From the NCBI GenBank assembly GCA_025464125.1, contig JAODLU010000237.1, positions 1 to 5,052 of the forward strand: 5,052 nt of DNA, written 5' to 3'. The notes beneath the pieces were generated by a model. The model saw nothing but the letters and a program-made list of their open reading frames with translations, searched no databases and was not told where the DNA came from. Made by a program: the position numbers and the translations under genes. The DNA comes from Microbacteriaceae bacterium. GTDB lineage: Bacteria; Actinomycetota; Actinomycetes; Actinomycetales; Microbacteriaceae. Positions 4,995 to 5,052 of the stretch are shown here, in pieces. Position 1 is the stretch's first letter; every line of letters begins with the position of its first letter.

Positions 4995-5052
4995 ATGCCC
5001 AAGATGAAGACCCACTCGGGTACCAAGAAGCGATTCAAGGTCACCGGTAGCG
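4995..5052 (+). CDS. rpmI: 50S ribosomal protein L35 (bL35), N-terminal part (cut by right edge)
   Basis: Nineteen codons are visible before the window ends. They begin MPKMKTHSGTKKRFKVTG, the highly conserved basic N-terminus of bL35 (MPKxKTHSGxxKRF). bL35 is a small protein of the large ribosomal subunit, usually about 64 residues, so roughly two-thirds lies outside. A consensus ribosome-binding site precedes the ATG. The order infC-rpmI is the standard start of the infC-rpmI-rplT operon, and rplT (bL20) is expected just downstream. In Escherichia coli and Bacillus bL20 represses this operon; no claim is made for this organism. Confidence 0.96.
   Translation, partial: MPKMKTHSGTKKRFKVTGS

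Noticed and set aside
4325..5044. Long minus-strand reading frame (239 codons) across the IF3 tail, plus other open frames on both strands there
   Set aside because: It is antisense to infC. The biased GCC/CCG-rich codons of the Ala/Pro tail keep other frames open, and the translation is Arg/Cys/Gly-rich without a recognisable domain.

Overview
The window looks like a chromosomal segment from a high-GC actinobacterium, most probably a member of the Microbacteriaceae or a close relative. Three things point there: a PriA-type HisA, the Actinobacteria-style order hisC-hisB-hisH-hisA(priA), and an infC-rpmI translation operon preceded by a divergent DUF1844 gene. The family-level placement comes from remembered protein resemblance, not from a search.

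Positions 1-2506 hold four histidine biosynthesis genes on the + strand: the 3' part of hisC (cut by the left edge), hisB, hisH and hisA/priA. Gaps between them are short (about 30-40 nt). HisH supplies ammonia to HisF, which is not in the window; HisB and HisC catalyse the next two steps; HisA/PriA makes the substrate for HisH-HisF and, in Actinobacteria, usually also serves tryptophan synthesis. At 2506-3282 an SseB-family gene follows hisA with a one-base stop/start overlap (TAGTG), so it is probably translated with the his genes. Its function is unknown.

Positions 3297-3653 hold a DUF1844 gene on the - strand. It converges on sseB with only 14 nt between the stops and diverges from infC.

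Positions 3654-3946 are a gene-poor stretch that reads as a structured infC leader. It contains two possible promoters, several good inverted repeats, and a previously unlisted 22-codon reading frame (3832-3900) with a perfect Shine-Dalgarno sequence. The start of that small frame lies in the closing strand of a two-level hairpin (3780-3836). infC itself has no ATG, GTG or TTG at its proper N-terminus. It must begin at an ATC codon (3947) that sits 6 nt after AAGGAG, the rare-start arrangement used elsewhere for IF3 autoregulation. The encoded IF3 carries a tail of about 150 residues rich in Ala, Pro and Lys. The right edge cuts rpmI (bL35) after 19 codons.

The his genes and the ribosomal genes are ordinary core genome. 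The parts most worth attention are the infC control region, with its AUC start, leader ORF and nested hairpins, and the IF3 tail. I see no mobile element, CRISPR array, tRNA or rRNA.
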